DNA of 64,000 nt, taken from the NCBI GenBank assembly GCA_034687125.1, contig JAQGBZ010000283.1, positions 19,599 through 83,598 of the forward strand, given 5' to 3'. The notes beneath the pieces were generated by a model. The model was given only the letters and a program-made list of their open reading frames with translations, searched no databases and had not been told where the DNA came from. This document shows, one piece after another, positions 1-14,416 of this stretch (its first letter is position 1; each line of letters opens with the position of its first letter). This stretch comes from Neelides folsomi (taxonomy: Eukaryota; Arthropoda; Collembola; Neelipleona; Neelidae). Made by a program: the position numbers and the translations under genes.

Positions 1-1
1 A

Positions 2-88
2 TTAATTTCAATGGTTTAAATAATTAATTTCAATGGTTTAAATAATTAATTTTAATGATTTAAATATTAAATGCAATGATTTAAATAA
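2..88. repeat. 22-bp tandem repeat at left edge
   Basis: About four copies of a 22-bp AT-rich unit lie head to tail. Copies 1 and 2 (2-23 and 24-45) are identical. Copies 3 and 4 (46-67 and about 68-88) carry a few substitutions. The core shared by all is aatg followed by rtttaaat. The array touches the window edge and may continue to the left. Confidence 0.85.
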
Positions 89-3000
89 TTAAATTGAACT
101 AATTTAGATACTTATTGCGAAAACAGTTTTAATAACTCATTTTGTAAAAAAATTGCGGTTTTGTCCCATAAGAAATATTAAATTTTGTCCATCTGGGCCA
201 ATGTAATCCGGCGTCTGTTTTTTTATATTTTTGGAAGTCTGGGAATGATGAATGAGGGAATTTGGGGAAAGTCGGGCAGGCCGCGACCGAATCGTAATTT
301 ATAAGAACGGTTGAGTGTGTTAACGAGTCAATGAGTTTCTCCTCTTCATTTCCTCCACTATGAGGAATGGAGACGACGGCGGCCATCAACCAAAATGGAA
401 CATTTTTTACTCATCTCCGAACCCTTTCGCTCCCAAACCTCCTAATAGCCATCAGAGGAAGAGAGGCGGATGGGGAGAGATAATGGGAAACGAGGGAATG
501 AGCCGAATTCCAGCCATACGGACGGCCAAGTCGGGTGGAATAAGGAATACCCGTGTCGGGGCTTTGACTCAAAAGAATCAGGAAACATCCGCCGAGTGGT
601 CAAGGAAAACATTTTGATGGTGGAGGAGAACAAGAACCATAAAGGGATACCTTTCCATATACACCATACAATAAAATTCATCATCGGATATATTACATGA
701 AATATAAACTGTCCATAAAAATGTTCTCTTATTATTATTATTTGCCTTTATAGACCTCAAATTTCTCCTTATTTGTACACAACTCTGTTTGCCTTAAAAA
801 ATACAGATACAAAAAATGTCTATATCCGATAAATAAAACTGCAATCATAAAGTTATATAACATACAAAAAGTAATACATACTGTATAAGTTATACTATAT
901 AACTGTACAACTTTCTCTCGTATATATAATAAATAATAGTAAATAATACAAAAGAGTACCAAATTCCATGATAGTTGTATGGTAGACATATTATAGTTAA
1001 TATACTTATAGTTAGTTAAATAACTCATATCTATCATATTTGTCTTGGTTTTGTTATTATATTGTTATATAAGATGAAGTAATTTCTCTCTGTGAGTTGT
1101 TCTTATAAGAAAAGGCGAGTTGGGAACTTTTGTCAATAAATTCTGGTTTTCTCTTATAGTTGTGGAGTCCGTGTGATGGGCCCTTTTACCAAAGGTTTAT
1201 TGCGGTCACCGGAATTCCCTTTGAAAAAGAGAGGAAATCTGGAGGATTCTTCGCCTCCGTCTTCTTGCCCCAACTTGGTCTCTTTCACTCCACTTTCACG
1301 GCCGCTCCCCCCGCACAAATGATTTATGACACTGAGGAGTTTATTCGCTCCATATGCAACTCAGCTCCCCATCCAACCCGTTCAATATTTCCTCATACTC
1401 TATATGCTCACACAGAGAATCCTCACAAAGTGAATGCCCATCATACGCAAGAACAACCCGAAGAACCCGAAGATTCCCCAAAACCCGAAATCTCCCCACA
1501 TGTGTCGCGAACTTCACTGTGCCCCCGCTGGCCTCTTATTTAAAACCCTATGTATAAACTGTATAAACCGTATTATATAAACCGCATAAAAAGCCTTATT
1601 TAAATGGGAGAGAAATATGAAAAAATGTGAAAAATGAACATATTTAAAATACCCATTTTTAGCTTCAAATATAGATATGTATGTCGTAATACGCAGATAT
1701 ATCAGTTTTTTATATTGTATGTGTTACAATATATGTATATCAGTTTTTGTAAAAGTCTGTACGTCAGTCGAGGAATAAAAAATTGTAATGGAAAATCACA
1801 TTCATATTTTTCATATATTTAAGAGTATGTGGGTGTATAAAGAGAGTAGACAGAGAATGGACGGGATGAATTCATATGTGAATTTTTTCCAATCTTTTTA
1901 ACCCTCATCTCCTCTCAATCTTTCCCTTATCTTTTCAATTGACATGAAGGAAGTCCAACTTTTCATGCAAACACTTCTATCTCAGTTCTTTGACTTGTTT
2001 ATCTCGCCCGTTCATTCACGACCCTTGAAAGATATAAAAAGAAGTTGGGGATTTGGGGAAGATTTGAATATGACATATGACGGCTCGCCCTTGAAACAAT
2101 ATTTTTATATGGAAAACCTTTAACTTTTCCAAACTCCCTCAAAAACTTTTTTCAAATATTCCGTCACTTGCGAGTCAAATCTTCAAACTTGGACTTTTTA
2201 TGCTCAAAAAATTTGAGTCAAATACACACAAGTTTTTATGCAAAATTCACGTCTTTCCGTCTCAAATTACTTTTCCCTTCAATTAAAGCTAAAAGGAGAG
2301 TTTTGGGAAAGTTTTTCTATTTCCTTCGTATATTTCTTTATATTTTACTTCCCAAAAACTCAAATGTCATTTGGAATTTAATGAGATTTTCCAAATAGGC
2401 CATGGATATTATTTCCGCTAAAATTATAAGATTCGCAATTCAATATATAAAATAACTAAAGTGTTATAGCTAAATTAATGGTCTGTATATGATAATGTGT
2501 GTCATTTAAGTAAGTAACTGTTACTAATGTTATTAGTATAATGGCGGTTCGAGTTAACAAATGGTCATTTTTTGTGAATTTAGTGACAAATAGGTCAATT
2601 TGTTTGATTGTGTCTCTCTATGAGAATGTTTGTTTGCGGTGAGTGGAATGAGTCCCATTAAGCATGATTGAAGAGCCCAGGTGGATTTTCTTCCCACGCC
2701 AACATCATTCAGAGTTTGTTCCATTAAGCTAAAGGGCACGAACCAAAACCCTGGCGGATCATCTTGTAAAAAGAGAATTCGAGTCAGGTCACAGAATCCC
2801 TTCATTGTCCCCCTCATTTTCTCCTCAACCCTAATCATGTTCAGGAGTTGTCTCTAAAGGATTGGGACGTGATTCCAACATCCGGCTGCTAATCCCCATT
2901 CACCCAATCCAAACCTCCGCAGTTCCAAAGACAACTTTCCCAACCATGGCTAATAGGAAGTTCATACAATGACCAATCACCGTCAGTTCACCAGCCATAA

Positions 3001-3631
3001 TAAACTTCATTCAATTTATTCAAAACTTGTGAAGCAATTTATTTAATTTCTATCTTACTTAAATATCTATTCTATCCTATGTACATCATAAATTTGAATG
3101 AAATTCCCCAATTGGTTATTTTACTTATTTTGTAATGTTGAATTTGTAAGTTATGGTTTAAGTAAAAGATAAAGTCGAGAAAGTGGGGCCCATAATTGTA
3201 CATTTATTCTTTGAGATAAGGGCCGGAAAGGGTTTTGGGGGGTCCTATTATTTTCCATGTGGATTTTTGAGTGAGTCGGGGTGGTGGAGGAAGATAGCGA
3301 AGGTATTAGGGAGGGAAAAGGGAGGATTAAGGATTCAGTGGGCCGTCGCGTGTTTGGAGAAAGTGAGCCATCAGAGGGATTCAAATTAGATCTCTGTGAA
3401 ATCCAGCTTCCAATTTATTTAAAATTCTATGGAAGGTCCCCTCGTGCCTTTTGCCCCCTCTTTTCTACTCCCATTTTACTCGTCGACATCTTCCAAAAGA
3501 CTCCGCACAATGAAATAAATTCCCCTTCCCAACCTCTCAAACATTCACTTCCGACTCTCCACGGATCCCCACCAATTCCTCACTCTTCCGGATTCAATGT
3601 ATGCACATTGGGCTCATACGGCAAAAGTCGA

Positions 3632-3741
3632 ACCATATCCTATCCATACAAAATCCTATCCTATATCAAACTACCCATATAGACTTTTTCCATATCAAAC
3701 CATCCATATAAGTTTATATCAAACAGCCCATATCAAATACT
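3632..3741. repeat. Degenerate tandem repeat, catatcaaac core
   Basis: The phrase catatcaaac or a close variant (tatatcaaac, catatcctat) recurs about six times in 110 bases. The spacings are irregular, 10-37 bp, and it alternates with ccatata. It looks like an old minisatellite or slippage product. Confidence 0.55.
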
Positions 3742-4255
3742 AAGTCAACTCATACGGTGGTTCATAAGATAGGAAATTGGGAAGAAAGCTCGAAGCGCAA
3801 TTTGCGCTTTTGGGACTTGAGGGGAGAAAATGAGCAATCGAATGGGAAAAGCGTTCCCCCTCCAATTCCTCCACTACAAATTTTTTCAATCCTCCCCCCT
3901 TCAATTGATGCAAATGTCAATGGGAGGTTTTGGAGATTCGACCCACGACGTCAATTTCCCTTCAATCCCCACACATTGCACGGGACGAGTCAATTCAAAT
4001 GCCATCCAAGGAATTTAGGAGGACAAAAGAATAAATTTCTATTGAGCTCAAGAAAAGCTGCTATGAACCTAAAGGCCGATAATGCACCATTATCTCCATT
4101 AGTATAATGTTAAAATCCTTTTTATTTCTTGACATATCCTATTAACTACAGATATACTCAATATTCACACATTGTAGGAGTCATATCAGGTGCAATATTT
4201 AACTATAATTTAGTAAATTTAATATTCATTAGCTAATGTTAATGGCTAATGATAA

Positions 4256-4330
4256 GAAATAATGTAGTATGTAGTAATGTATAGTGTAGTAATGCATAGG
4301 TAAGAATATTAAGGTAATGTGAAGAATATT
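4256..4330. repeat. Degenerate tandem repeat, gtagtaatg core
   Basis: The phrase gtagtaatg followed by yatag recurs at short spacing, followed by two copies of gaatatt-containing units. It is a small decayed array in a TA-rich stretch. Confidence 0.4.
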
Positions 4331-5100
4331 CTTTGGGAGTTTAACAGACGATTAAAGGTAAAGCTAACGATGATGTAATGGAGCTAAAAGAAATTTGAGC
4401 GTCTTTTCACATAATGTCTCGTCCTTTGTCCGTGAAAACTCCATTAGCCCTTGGGTGAGTTTATCAACTCACAGTTTTTGTCAAAGAGTAAATGAAGGCT
4501 ATAGGAAAAGCATAACGGTTATTTACCAATTTTCTAATATATTAGATAAGAGCTTAAATATATATTTCTTGGGATTATTTAGGAGAATGTAATTCTCATA
4601 TATGAGATATGCAACACATACTGATGTTATATGTAATATAAGTAAGTTTAATATAGGGAATTTGTGTACAGTTAAAGTAAAGGAAGTCGTATAGAGTTCA
4701 TATGGATAAAGTAATATGGAGGTCTGGTCGTAACTCCGGAACCAAACCACTCAGGAGAACGGCGGCTAATGGGAGGGAAATGCGGGGTGAGGAAACCAGG
4801 TGGAAAATCCGAATACATTCGCACCCAACACATCCACCGTGGACGGAAGAGGAGAAGGACCCTTCGCCACGCGATATTTACTCTCACAATGTAAACGTCA
4901 GGGGAAAGTTAGGAGGTGCATTAAATGCCATTATATTTACAATCCCAAAAATTTACCCCTTTTTCAGAGGTCATTGAACATTTTGTTCTCCAATGGTTTT
5001 ATAAGTTATATCTTTTATATTCCCTTTCTCTTCCTTTCTCCAATTTCCACTACTTTTGTTTAGAGTTAAAATAAGAGTTAAATTTAAGCTTAATGTCCAT

Positions 5101-8100
5101 TCGGCTCACGATTTAAAAACTAAAGGGCAGTTTTTAAAGCTGATATTAAATAAATTTTGATAAGATATCTCAATTTGGAAAGTTGGTTTTATCGAGATTG
5201 AGAGTCTTTGGGTTTTTGACTTGTGCTACGTCAGGGATGTAAAAGTGTTAATGTTAAAATTTCTTAGAAGTGAAAATGGATAAGAAAAGTTTGCGATTGC
5301 AAAATTTAAGAAGTTTGGGCGTGGGCGGGAATTGCAAAATTTATTGCTTCCCGAACAAACGGAGAATTTTGAGAAGAAGAAATGAATTTTGAATGACGGG
5401 GAGCTTAAATAATCAATTTTTCTTCATTTCTAGTTTCCCCAGTTGGAGTGAACGGGAAGCTGAAAAGATTATGTTTGTAATCTCATTCTGTCGCGTTGGA
5501 AGGAAGTAAAAGAGGAGAAAGTAATAGTTTCGTCGCGTAATTACTAATTAGATAATTGCTTTAATCTCCCCTCCGTCATGGAAAGGATCGAATCATAAAG
5601 TGGAATCTTTCGCCCATCTCATCATTAAAGGCCTCCAACTTCCCCCTTCAATTCATAAATGTCAATTTGGGAAGTCATTTCCGAGGACAATGCGCCAGGA
5701 TGTTCATAATTTCATACAAAATGGAGAAAGATTCTTTTAAAAATGGATCAAATGGAGTAGAATAATTAACCATTAAAATATACAGTACATTAAGGATATA
5801 GCGAATCAAATCCATAAGAAAATTATAAAAACACTGAATATACCGAAAGAAACTTTACAGAACATATATTTTGTATTTAAAATATTCACAAGAAGAGAAC
5901 TATGTACTTTATAATATGTAAATATAGCAAACTGTTAAACCTAGCAAATGTATTAAATTATGTAAACGAATACCATCGCTAGATTTAGGATTCATTCGAG
6001 ATTATAATGGAGATGGAAAACAGAAGAAATAATTATAGAGGAGTTGTACATGTAATAAGCCTATCTTCTTTCCCCTCTCATAACTAATGAGACTTTGAAT
6101 TGTAATGGAAAAGGGGGAAGGAATAATTGGGGAGGCCCAGAAGGAAAAAAAGGCGCTCAGATGAATCTTTGATAGAGAAAACTCATCACGCCTTGATTTT
6201 TTCTTTTTTCCCTTTGAGTCTTTGACTCGGCCCGAATCTCCGTCTGTTTTCATATTCCTTCGGTAGCCCGACTAACCCGGGAAATCTCCGTCGGATCCGG
6301 AAACAAAAGAAGGGGAAAAAACGAACCACAAAGTTTCTTCGAGCGGAAAAGCCTTAATACATTTTAATAACATTTCCATATGTACATTCTCCATGGTCGC
6401 TCTATATCTTTCTCCAACCTTCTTCCTATTATATTCCGCTTTCCTGTGAGTTTTGAAAGTTGGGAAAAAAGTATTACTTTCTCTTCCCCCATTGTTTCAA
6501 AAAGTTACGCAATTGTGTTCCTACATGTTGAAAATAACATGTACACACATTAGCATTATTTACTTATTTGTCCCTACAATTCTTCATTTACAGAACTACA
6601 AGGAGATTTGAGCAAAGTTCAAAAAACTTCAGTTGACAAAAGTTCAAAAAAATCTGCAAAGTTGGAAATATCACAAAAAATTCAAAAAAATACAACTAGT
6701 TCAAAATTACCAAAAGTTCTAAAGTATCAAAATTAAAACAGTTTAAATTCTTTGTAAAATATTCTCAACAAATTTAAAATTCTGCCGTAAAATCGAAATC
6801 CATTAAAAAAACTCGACCACAAAATTAAAAATTTCATTTTTGCTGTTAGTTTAACTTTTTATTTTTACTTGAAATTATGTTAGAAATTAGAATTGGTTTT
6901 ATTTAAAACCTTTTCTCTTCTTTGTTGGCCGATGTGTTGTATAAGTTATATGGGGCGATGGGGAGATTTAATGTCCGGGAGGTTGAAAGGATGTAAATGG
7001 AGCCGTCATAAAAGAGTCGAGGTTTTTCTCCCCTTCCATCTACTTGATATTCCTCCCAACTCTCCCTATGTTTTCGCCCTGCCGAAGGGAGAAACTTTTT
7101 GGCACTTTCTAAATTGGCCGAATCCATTTGCATTTTTTTCTACTCTCCAATTCCTTTCTCCGGCCAGAAAGTCGGAACAAAGGCGAACTCTCCCTTAACC
7201 CATTACTAAAAAGATTTCTACTCACTGAAACTCCTTAGTTCCTTTCTCTTATAATCTCTCATATAATCCTTTATATCCATTAACACCATTATCTTCTTTA
7301 AGGTTATAAAATTGAGTGTTATCAAGTTATCATTTTACACACATTTATATATATAAATGGTACATTACATACCATATGGTACATTACTATACAAAGTACA
7401 GATCTATGCACCTTCATTGTCAGGTATAAGAAATAGGTAAGTATATACCAACAGATATGTAGAAATCTAGATACTGAATACAAATACATGTTTTGTATTG
7501 ACAATGAAACACTTACTTTATAACAGTGAGATTATATTTACATAGGTAATACTCATTGTGAGTATTTAATTATACTGAGATTATTAAGAGTATTTAATGC
7601 AATTTAAATATTACAAAAGAACAAAGTAGGGAAAATATGTGTTTGATAGGTCTATGAAATATAAATGGAAAGTAAAAACAAAAGGAGACGACACACAGAG
7701 AGAGTTTTTAGAATTCCGAGTGGGAATGATTTTTATTTTTTCCTAAATGGGTTTTCCGCATTGTAGACAGAATGTTTGAATATAATGGCCAAAGTTGGAC
7801 TTGGAGTTTAAAGGGAGGAGTGATGGGGACTAATGGCCATTGTTCACCTTACCCAAACACATCCTAATTTATCGACCTTCCCAATCCCATCGAGACGGGG
7901 AATTTGCATTCAGGGAGGAGGAGAAAGAAAAATAACCTTCGATGAATTTCCCGATCGCGTTGGGAGCTCGGGCCGGTTTACGGGAAATTTAATTAAACGA
8001 TCCCATCCATTTCCTTTCAACTCCCTCCCATTTTAATTCCTCACTAACCCATTTTTATCTGACAAAGTTTGAGTAATTGGACCAGGAATCCAAATTAACG

Positions 8101-10500
8101 CCCCAATCCTTCTAACCCATTTAAACCATTAGGAATAATACAAACTTTGATCATTATGATGAATATTTGACAATTTATGGACATTTTATATAAATGCTTA
8201 TATAAAAGCATATTTTGCTAAAAAGCATATTTTAAGTATATTCATCTTCCAATAGATTTTTAATCAAAAGATTGACCCAATTTATCAAATAAATACAATA
8301 TGCCTAAATCCTGAGAATTAACACATAAAGAGCCAAATATGAAGATTCTTTTAGAAAATTTTTATAAGTGAAAGTGTGATTGTCTGAGCGTTAAATGTTC
8401 CTTTGGCTTTTCACGTTTTCCCTTTTCACAATGTGAAGTTGAAGCGTCAAAAGAGCGGAAAGAGTATTAAAAGAATGTTAATAAAGTCTGAATGGTTTTT
8501 ACAACTCTTCCAACTCCACCGCTCATATTCATGAGGTGGAAGAGAAAAAATTAATTTTCCGACTTTATCTCTTAGAAAAAGGAAATTTGTAATTTGAGGG
8601 GAATAAAAGTGCGGTGAAGGAGAAGGAGCGATTGGGGAAGATAAAGAAACTTCTTTTCCTAAAATTTCCATTTCTCTCGAAGGAATTTGAATGAGGGGGA
8701 GATAAGGGGACTGAAGGATCGAGGAATTATTCCTTAGCAGCATCTTATCCCTCACGATAACGAAGGCCGCTAGGGAGAACAAAAAGGAACAAAAAGGCGA
8801 TACCCAAAAAATGCCAATACTCTAACATATAATACAATACAAATAACTACACAATATTTTCACTCATACACACTTTCATATTACAATTGTATATCATATA
8901 CTAAACTACATATATTTTCAAAATCGAATATATGTACTGATAAATAAAAAAATGCATTCCGGTAGATTTTCTCCTTGCAGCTTTTATATAAAAAAAACCC
9001 TTGGAGTAAACTTTGTAAAGTGAAGGTAAAGGCGTTATGATGAACATAAAAATGGAGTTTTATATGACTTTATAAGGGGAATAGGACCAATGGAGTTGGG
9101 AAGGTAAAGTGTTGAGTAACAGACAATGGACGATACTTGACTCGTTAAGAATGGGGAGTAAAGTGGATTTGAGCACGCTCCTCCATGTCATGTCAGAAAT
9201 AATTATTCTCCTCACACTCTCCTCTCCAATCCGAAGGAATGAAATAAAAGTGAATACCTCTGAGAAATCAGGGCTCCCTTTTATACACATAATACATCCT
9301 CACATCGCCTGGCATCGGAGGACCCAATCTTCCCAACACACTCCTTACATTCATTCTTATATAATACTAAGGATATTGTACTCAGGATATTGTATGTGTT
9401 TCTTCTATGTTCTTCCTGTTTTCTTACTAACTTCAGGAGTTGGGAAAGTGTCGGAAAGGTATAGTTTGGGAATTGAGGGAGACATTAGCCATTCACACTC
9501 GGGAGTTGCTTTGTTGGGAAGGAGAATTGGATTCTTTCTCTATTAGTAGAGCCAACAGTCGAAGATTAACTCAAACTCACAACAACTTTCCAATCACAAA
9601 CAAAAACTCATAAACCTTCATTTTCACTTGATAGCTTTTCTCCTAACTTTTCGGAATTCACACTCCCTACAAACACTGTTAAAAATTGTCCCCTTTCCGC
9701 GAAATTTTAAAGTAAAGAAACAATTTCAAAAAGGGTTTTTTGATTATGACTTTTAGAGATAATCAAGCCAGTATTATATTATTGTTGGTATACCTATCCT
9801 ATATTAAATAGACTATTTTTATAATGAATTTTGGTCCCCTGCTGTCTTGGACGTTTCATTTGATCATTATTCATTATTATTTCTTCCCCTTTCCACTTAT
9901 TCTAATCTTCCCAAAGCCTCGATACAATTCACTCTATAAGATCTCTCTCCACTTTCCTATTAGGATTTGCATTGATGTGAAATGCTGATACAAGTTAAAT
10001 ATACTCTAAGAAAACAGAGGAATGGGTCCGTATATAATACTATATGTATAGGCTATGTGAGGGAAAAGAGGTAATCCGAGGAAAGTCGTAATCGAATCCA
10101 AATCACATCAATTCACTCCTCCTTCCCCCTTCCCTAATCTTTTATCAATTTTAAACGGCTCACTTCCACACTCAGACTCGGCAAATTATTCTTCCTAACA
10201 ATATCACGAATGCTTTTACTAAAACTACACAAATACTCAATATTATACAAAATAGCTATACTCAATATAACTTTAGTCCATAATGAACATAGTTTCAATA
10301 TAGCATTTACAAAAATATTAAATATAAATCGTAGTATACAGTATTTGTATGTGATCCTGGATGGGATAGTGTGTATTGTACCGAATTGTTTAGATATTTA
10401 TTTTGTCTTTGTAACAACGCCCATTGTGTTATTAAGTAAGTATAAGGTTGAACAATGGTTTAAAAGAAAATGATTGAAATTCCCCCTTTTACTTCATTTA
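5101..10500. other. Non-coding, mosaic texture
   Basis: No gene seen. TA-rich stretches lie at 5760-6000, 7260-7620, 8120-8360, 8800-8960 and 10190-10470. A 14-bp direct duplication with core aggatattgta occupies 9370-9394, and tggtacattac occurs twice at about 7358 and 7378. The longest open frame, 9109-9546 (145 codons), shows no domain, signal peptide or repeat pattern. Confidence 0.55.
6604..6830. repeat. A-rich degenerate repeat, aaagttcaaaa core
   Basis: The phrases aaagttcaaaa, caaaagttc and attcaaaaaa recur about eight times with irregular 15-30 bp spacing in a strongly A-rich stretch. This fits a slipped, decayed simple repeat. Confidence 0.45.
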
Positions 10501-13251
10501 CCTAATCTCTTGGAGTCAGGCGTTGTTAAACTCCCAACTGACTGCTTTCCAATTTTTCCACTTTCTCTTCCATCTGATAGGAAAAAGAGAAAAAGTTCTC
10601 AATGAAGAAAGGGGCGAGAGTTGATAAAGTTTAATGGCAAAAGTAGTTTTAAGAAAAGGGTCCAAGAACTATTTTGATTTCTTTTCCACTTTACTTAATG
10701 GAAATTCTCTAAATATTAATAATACATAATATAATAATATTACATAATATTACTTATAAATAAATATGATTTATACCTGTAAATATAATATTTAAACATT
10801 TGAAATACTGATAAAATAAGTTTAAATTAAAGTATGTAATATATTATAGTGTAAAAATTATATTTATGCATTATGGTACATACATAAATTATATTTATCA
10901 CAAGATCAAGTCTTGAGCTTTATCATTGTTCAAATAATGCCAAAGCTCCCCTGAAGGAAGAGTTTCTAAGCGTAATAATGTACTGCTAACGTTGTGAGAC
11001 CAATTCCATGGGTAGTGTATTATGCAAATAAAGTTAAATTCCTCATTGACGGAGAATTTCACCGTTGGTTCCTAATTAAGAGGAGAATCGGAGAGAGGGG
11101 AAAGTATGTCAATCCACTGCTCAACAGACATTTTCATTTCCATTGTAAATGTAAATGGGTCTTGAGGGATCTTTGGGAGACTCGGAGCCATTTCGTCCTT
11201 CCGAATCTGGCTGAGTTGTGCAAAGTCAAAGGAATCTCCCCTGGTCCGCGTACTTATCTCCTACCAACTCTCCCCTCATCATTATTTATATCATCTCCCT
11301 TCCAGCCCATTATTCATCCGAGGTTCGTAATATCTCAAAAACCCGACTTGCCCTGCGGGCATAAAACCACCGACATCATCACAATCTTCTTTCTCCTTTC
11401 TCCTCCTAATGTGCACCTTCCTTTTTGATGACCTCAACAACTTGGCGACAAAAGATCACATTTGTTAGCTTTTACTTTAATGTACAATAGTCCTTAATTG
11501 TGTGTTAAATCCGGATTGTGTTTATAAATTACTAAAAGCTGCATCAAACTTTTTTTAAAAATAATAATACTCATGGGTATGGGACAATTGTGCTTTTTTT
11601 AAATTGAATTTTGGTACAGTAATTTTGGTATACTCTAATTGTAGTCTTATATTTATAAGTTACAAGCACTCCACATGATATATATCTATGGTCTTAATTT
11701 TGTGTTTGAAATTTCAAATAACTGCATAGTTTTATATGTATTTTGAATTTTTGTATATTTTAATAATATGGAAATGTGTTCTATTTTTCGCGAATGGTTT
11801 TTGACATTATTAGAGAGACTGAAGGAAAAAGAGTGGAGATGTTAAAGAACTAATAGGACAAACTTGCCGGTTGAATTGGCCTATTATGCAAAAACTGTCC
11901 TGGATCGTGTTTTTATTCAATGGAAATAATATTAGGGAAGATTGAGGAAAAAACATTTACGATTTCCCCATTTTGCAAAAAAGGAGTATTGCAGGGAGCA
12001 TTAGGAAACTTCCTCCTTCTTCGCCCCCTTTCAGACGGCATTTTAAAGGAAACGTGGATGGGAATTATGGAGATTTCCTCCGATTTCCCATCCAGGCCCA
12101 AACAACTCCTGACAGTTGTGGGAGTGGAGTGAAAGGGAAAAGTCGTCAGGCCTTGGACTGTTATGTATAGGTAAACATAATGGGATTCGGGTCGAGTCGG
12201 GCGATTGAGTACATAAGAATAAGCTTTTATGTCCATGTCCGTCCCATTACGATTAATGCTTGTTTGCTCCTTCCTTTCTATCAAGTTGGTCAGGAATTGA
12301 ATGAAGCACAATAAGGCTACCGCCATGCGACGACTCCTGCCTTAATCACCATACACCGACATTGCTTCAGACAAAACTTTATCCATTCACAAATATTACC
12401 TAATATTACCATACATTTATGTATATTCATCATACAACATACTATACAGGTACAGACAGTACATACAGACTACAGAATAAGTATGTACTGTATTCCACAT
12501 ACTATTATTTTTGTATAAGTACATACCTCTATACTTACATTTAGATATACAGTATGTACAATTTGTCTAATATTTGTATCTTTATTCCAAATATCCCTTA
12601 CTCAACATTTATAAGAATTGAATAATAAAAATTTAAGAAATTGTCCAAAACGAGAAAAGTTGATGACACGCTTCAAAATCCTTTCAAATATTTGTGAAAA
12701 GAAGAGAAGTGAATAGAAAATGTAAACATGGGTCTGATATAAAAAAGACCTTACATATCCTACATGTAATATATGAATTATATGTATGAATTATAGGTTG
12801 AGAGAGACATAAAAGAAGGGGAATATCCACGGAGGTAATAATACGGAAGAGATACCAAAACGAAACATTCACCTTTTCCGTCTGGCCCTGAGTTGAATGA
12901 ATTGAGATTCAGCGAGATTCAGTGAGATCTCATTTGGGAGTGAATAGGGCGAAGAAGCGGGAGTGATTACATAGGGAGATGTGGATAAAAGGATTTTCTG
13001 CATAGCAGACAGTCGACACTCATCATCCATTATTAAAAGGCAGGAGAGGCAATAAATCCTACAGCCCTCTTATCCCACCCCCAAACACGGGGAGAACTCA
13101 AATAATAAAAGCAACTCAATGGCTCTCCTCCGTTTCTTAGATGAGAAATGGACCTAAAGTGATTCCCTATATCTCATACACCTTATCTCTTCCTATCTCC
13201 TTTCCCCAAACTTCCCCGACCAATTATATTTCATTTATAAATGATCATCTT

Positions 13252-13395
13252 TTATGCATGGTATCATAGAACTCATTTATATACACAGAATAGATCATAT
13301 AATTTATACGACATAGAATCATAGAAATAATTTATACATGGTTGGTATCATCATAGAATCCCAGATTCCCAGATCTTTATATCCCAGCATCATGT
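13252..13395. repeat. Degenerate repeat, atcatagaa core
   Basis: Phrases atcatagaa, gtatcatag and cccagat recur several times over about 140 bases, with tttatac between them. The order is irregular, so the array is old or rearranged. Confidence 0.4.
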
Positions 13396-14337
13396 TTTGA
13401 ATAAGATTTGACTAAAAGTAAAGGTAGAAATAAATACATTGAAGCAAATGTAAATAAAACTAATGCGCACTTTAGTCAGAATCTTCTTTGCACAGCAGCC
13501 TTAAGATTCTCTCAAAATTCAAGAAAGTTCTAAACCCTTTTAAATTTCAATATCTTTTAATGGAAAGTAGGCAGCACTTCAAATACATTAAATGTATTTA
13601 TTATTTAAATCAAAAAGAAGATTATTTACAATTTAAATAAATCCTATTCAATATACTGAATGTCATGTATAAGTAAAATCTTAAATAATAATTACAAGAT
13701 ATAAATCCATATTAATACTTTTAGTGTATCCTATATTTATAAATGTAAATATTCTGTCTTTATATTTCTAAAATATACTAGTGAAATTATATTCGCAAAG
13801 TTGTATATGTCAACATAAAGTTTAAATGTTTGGTGCTGATCTGATGAGTTTGATATTTTCATTAAGGATCGGAATATGGGGGATAAATCAAGTTTTCCAC
13901 CCGCACGAAGAGAAATCCTTTGAGAACTTTGAGGAAAAACAGTCGTCAAAAAAGGACAATGGGGATCTCCGTCACTCTTCTTTCTACTTATCCTCGTATA
14001 AGCTCACTCAAAGCTCCTCAAAACCAAAGGGGGCTGTGGGGATTGATATATCTGTAAAATATTTTTCAACTTGGATGGAGGAAAGCAGAGAATGTAAAGT
14101 ATAAACAGGAGATTGATGCGGGCCGGGATGAAAATGAAAGTAATTCGTCTCAAATCCTTTTCAATTGATCCAAACCCATTATTGGGATTCAAACTCCCGG
14201 CTCGCTCCCCTACTCACATTTTTCATTCTCACATTCTGAACAACTGAACAAGGACCAAACCCTTCCATACAATTCCCTATGAATAATTAATCATTCCAAT
14301 ATTTACTAATTAATAATTTGAAAAATCTTCCTCGCAA

Positions 14338-14416
14338 ACGATTCAAAAATTCATGCCATAATTAACGATTCTAAATCCACGCCAAAATCAATGATTTGAA
14401 ACTTCCCACCATAATT
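14338..14416. repeat. 26-27-bp minisatellite, three diverged copies
   Basis: Three adjacent copies start with acgattc, acgattc and atgattt. Each ends in a ccataatta or ccaaaatca phrase, giving units of 26, 26 and 27 bp with roughly 70 percent agreement by eye. Further attaatt-rich sequence follows to about 14470. Confidence 0.6.

Larger units (their letters stand above)
89..5100. other. Non-coding, mosaic texture
   Basis: No gene seen. TA-rich alternating stretches lie at 660-1080, 1550-1830, 4130-4340 and 4570-4700. GC-richer stretches lie at 240-620, 1130-1540, 2640-2980 and 3180-3600. Short frames of up to 133 codons (for example 1160-1543 and 3281-3682) have no recognisable domain. They sit in the GC-richer stretches, where stop codons are rarer by composition. 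Confidence 0.55.

Noticed and set aside
1160-1543. Open frame of 127 codons in a GC-richer patch
   Set aside because: Two overlapping frames are equally open, composition explains the lack of stops, and there is no family pattern.
9109-9546. Longest open frame in the desert, 145 codons
   Set aside because: No domain, no signal or membrane pattern, mixed low-complexity content and overlapping antisense frames. This length is expected by chance in 51 kb with GC-richer patches.
10994-11428. Open frame of 144 codons
   Set aside because: Contains no recognisable motif, lies in a GC-richer patch, and no splice-consistent neighbours were found.
11913-12326. Minus-strand frame of 137 codons
   Set aside because: Two plus-strand frames overlap it, and there is no motif or codon signal to prefer any of them.
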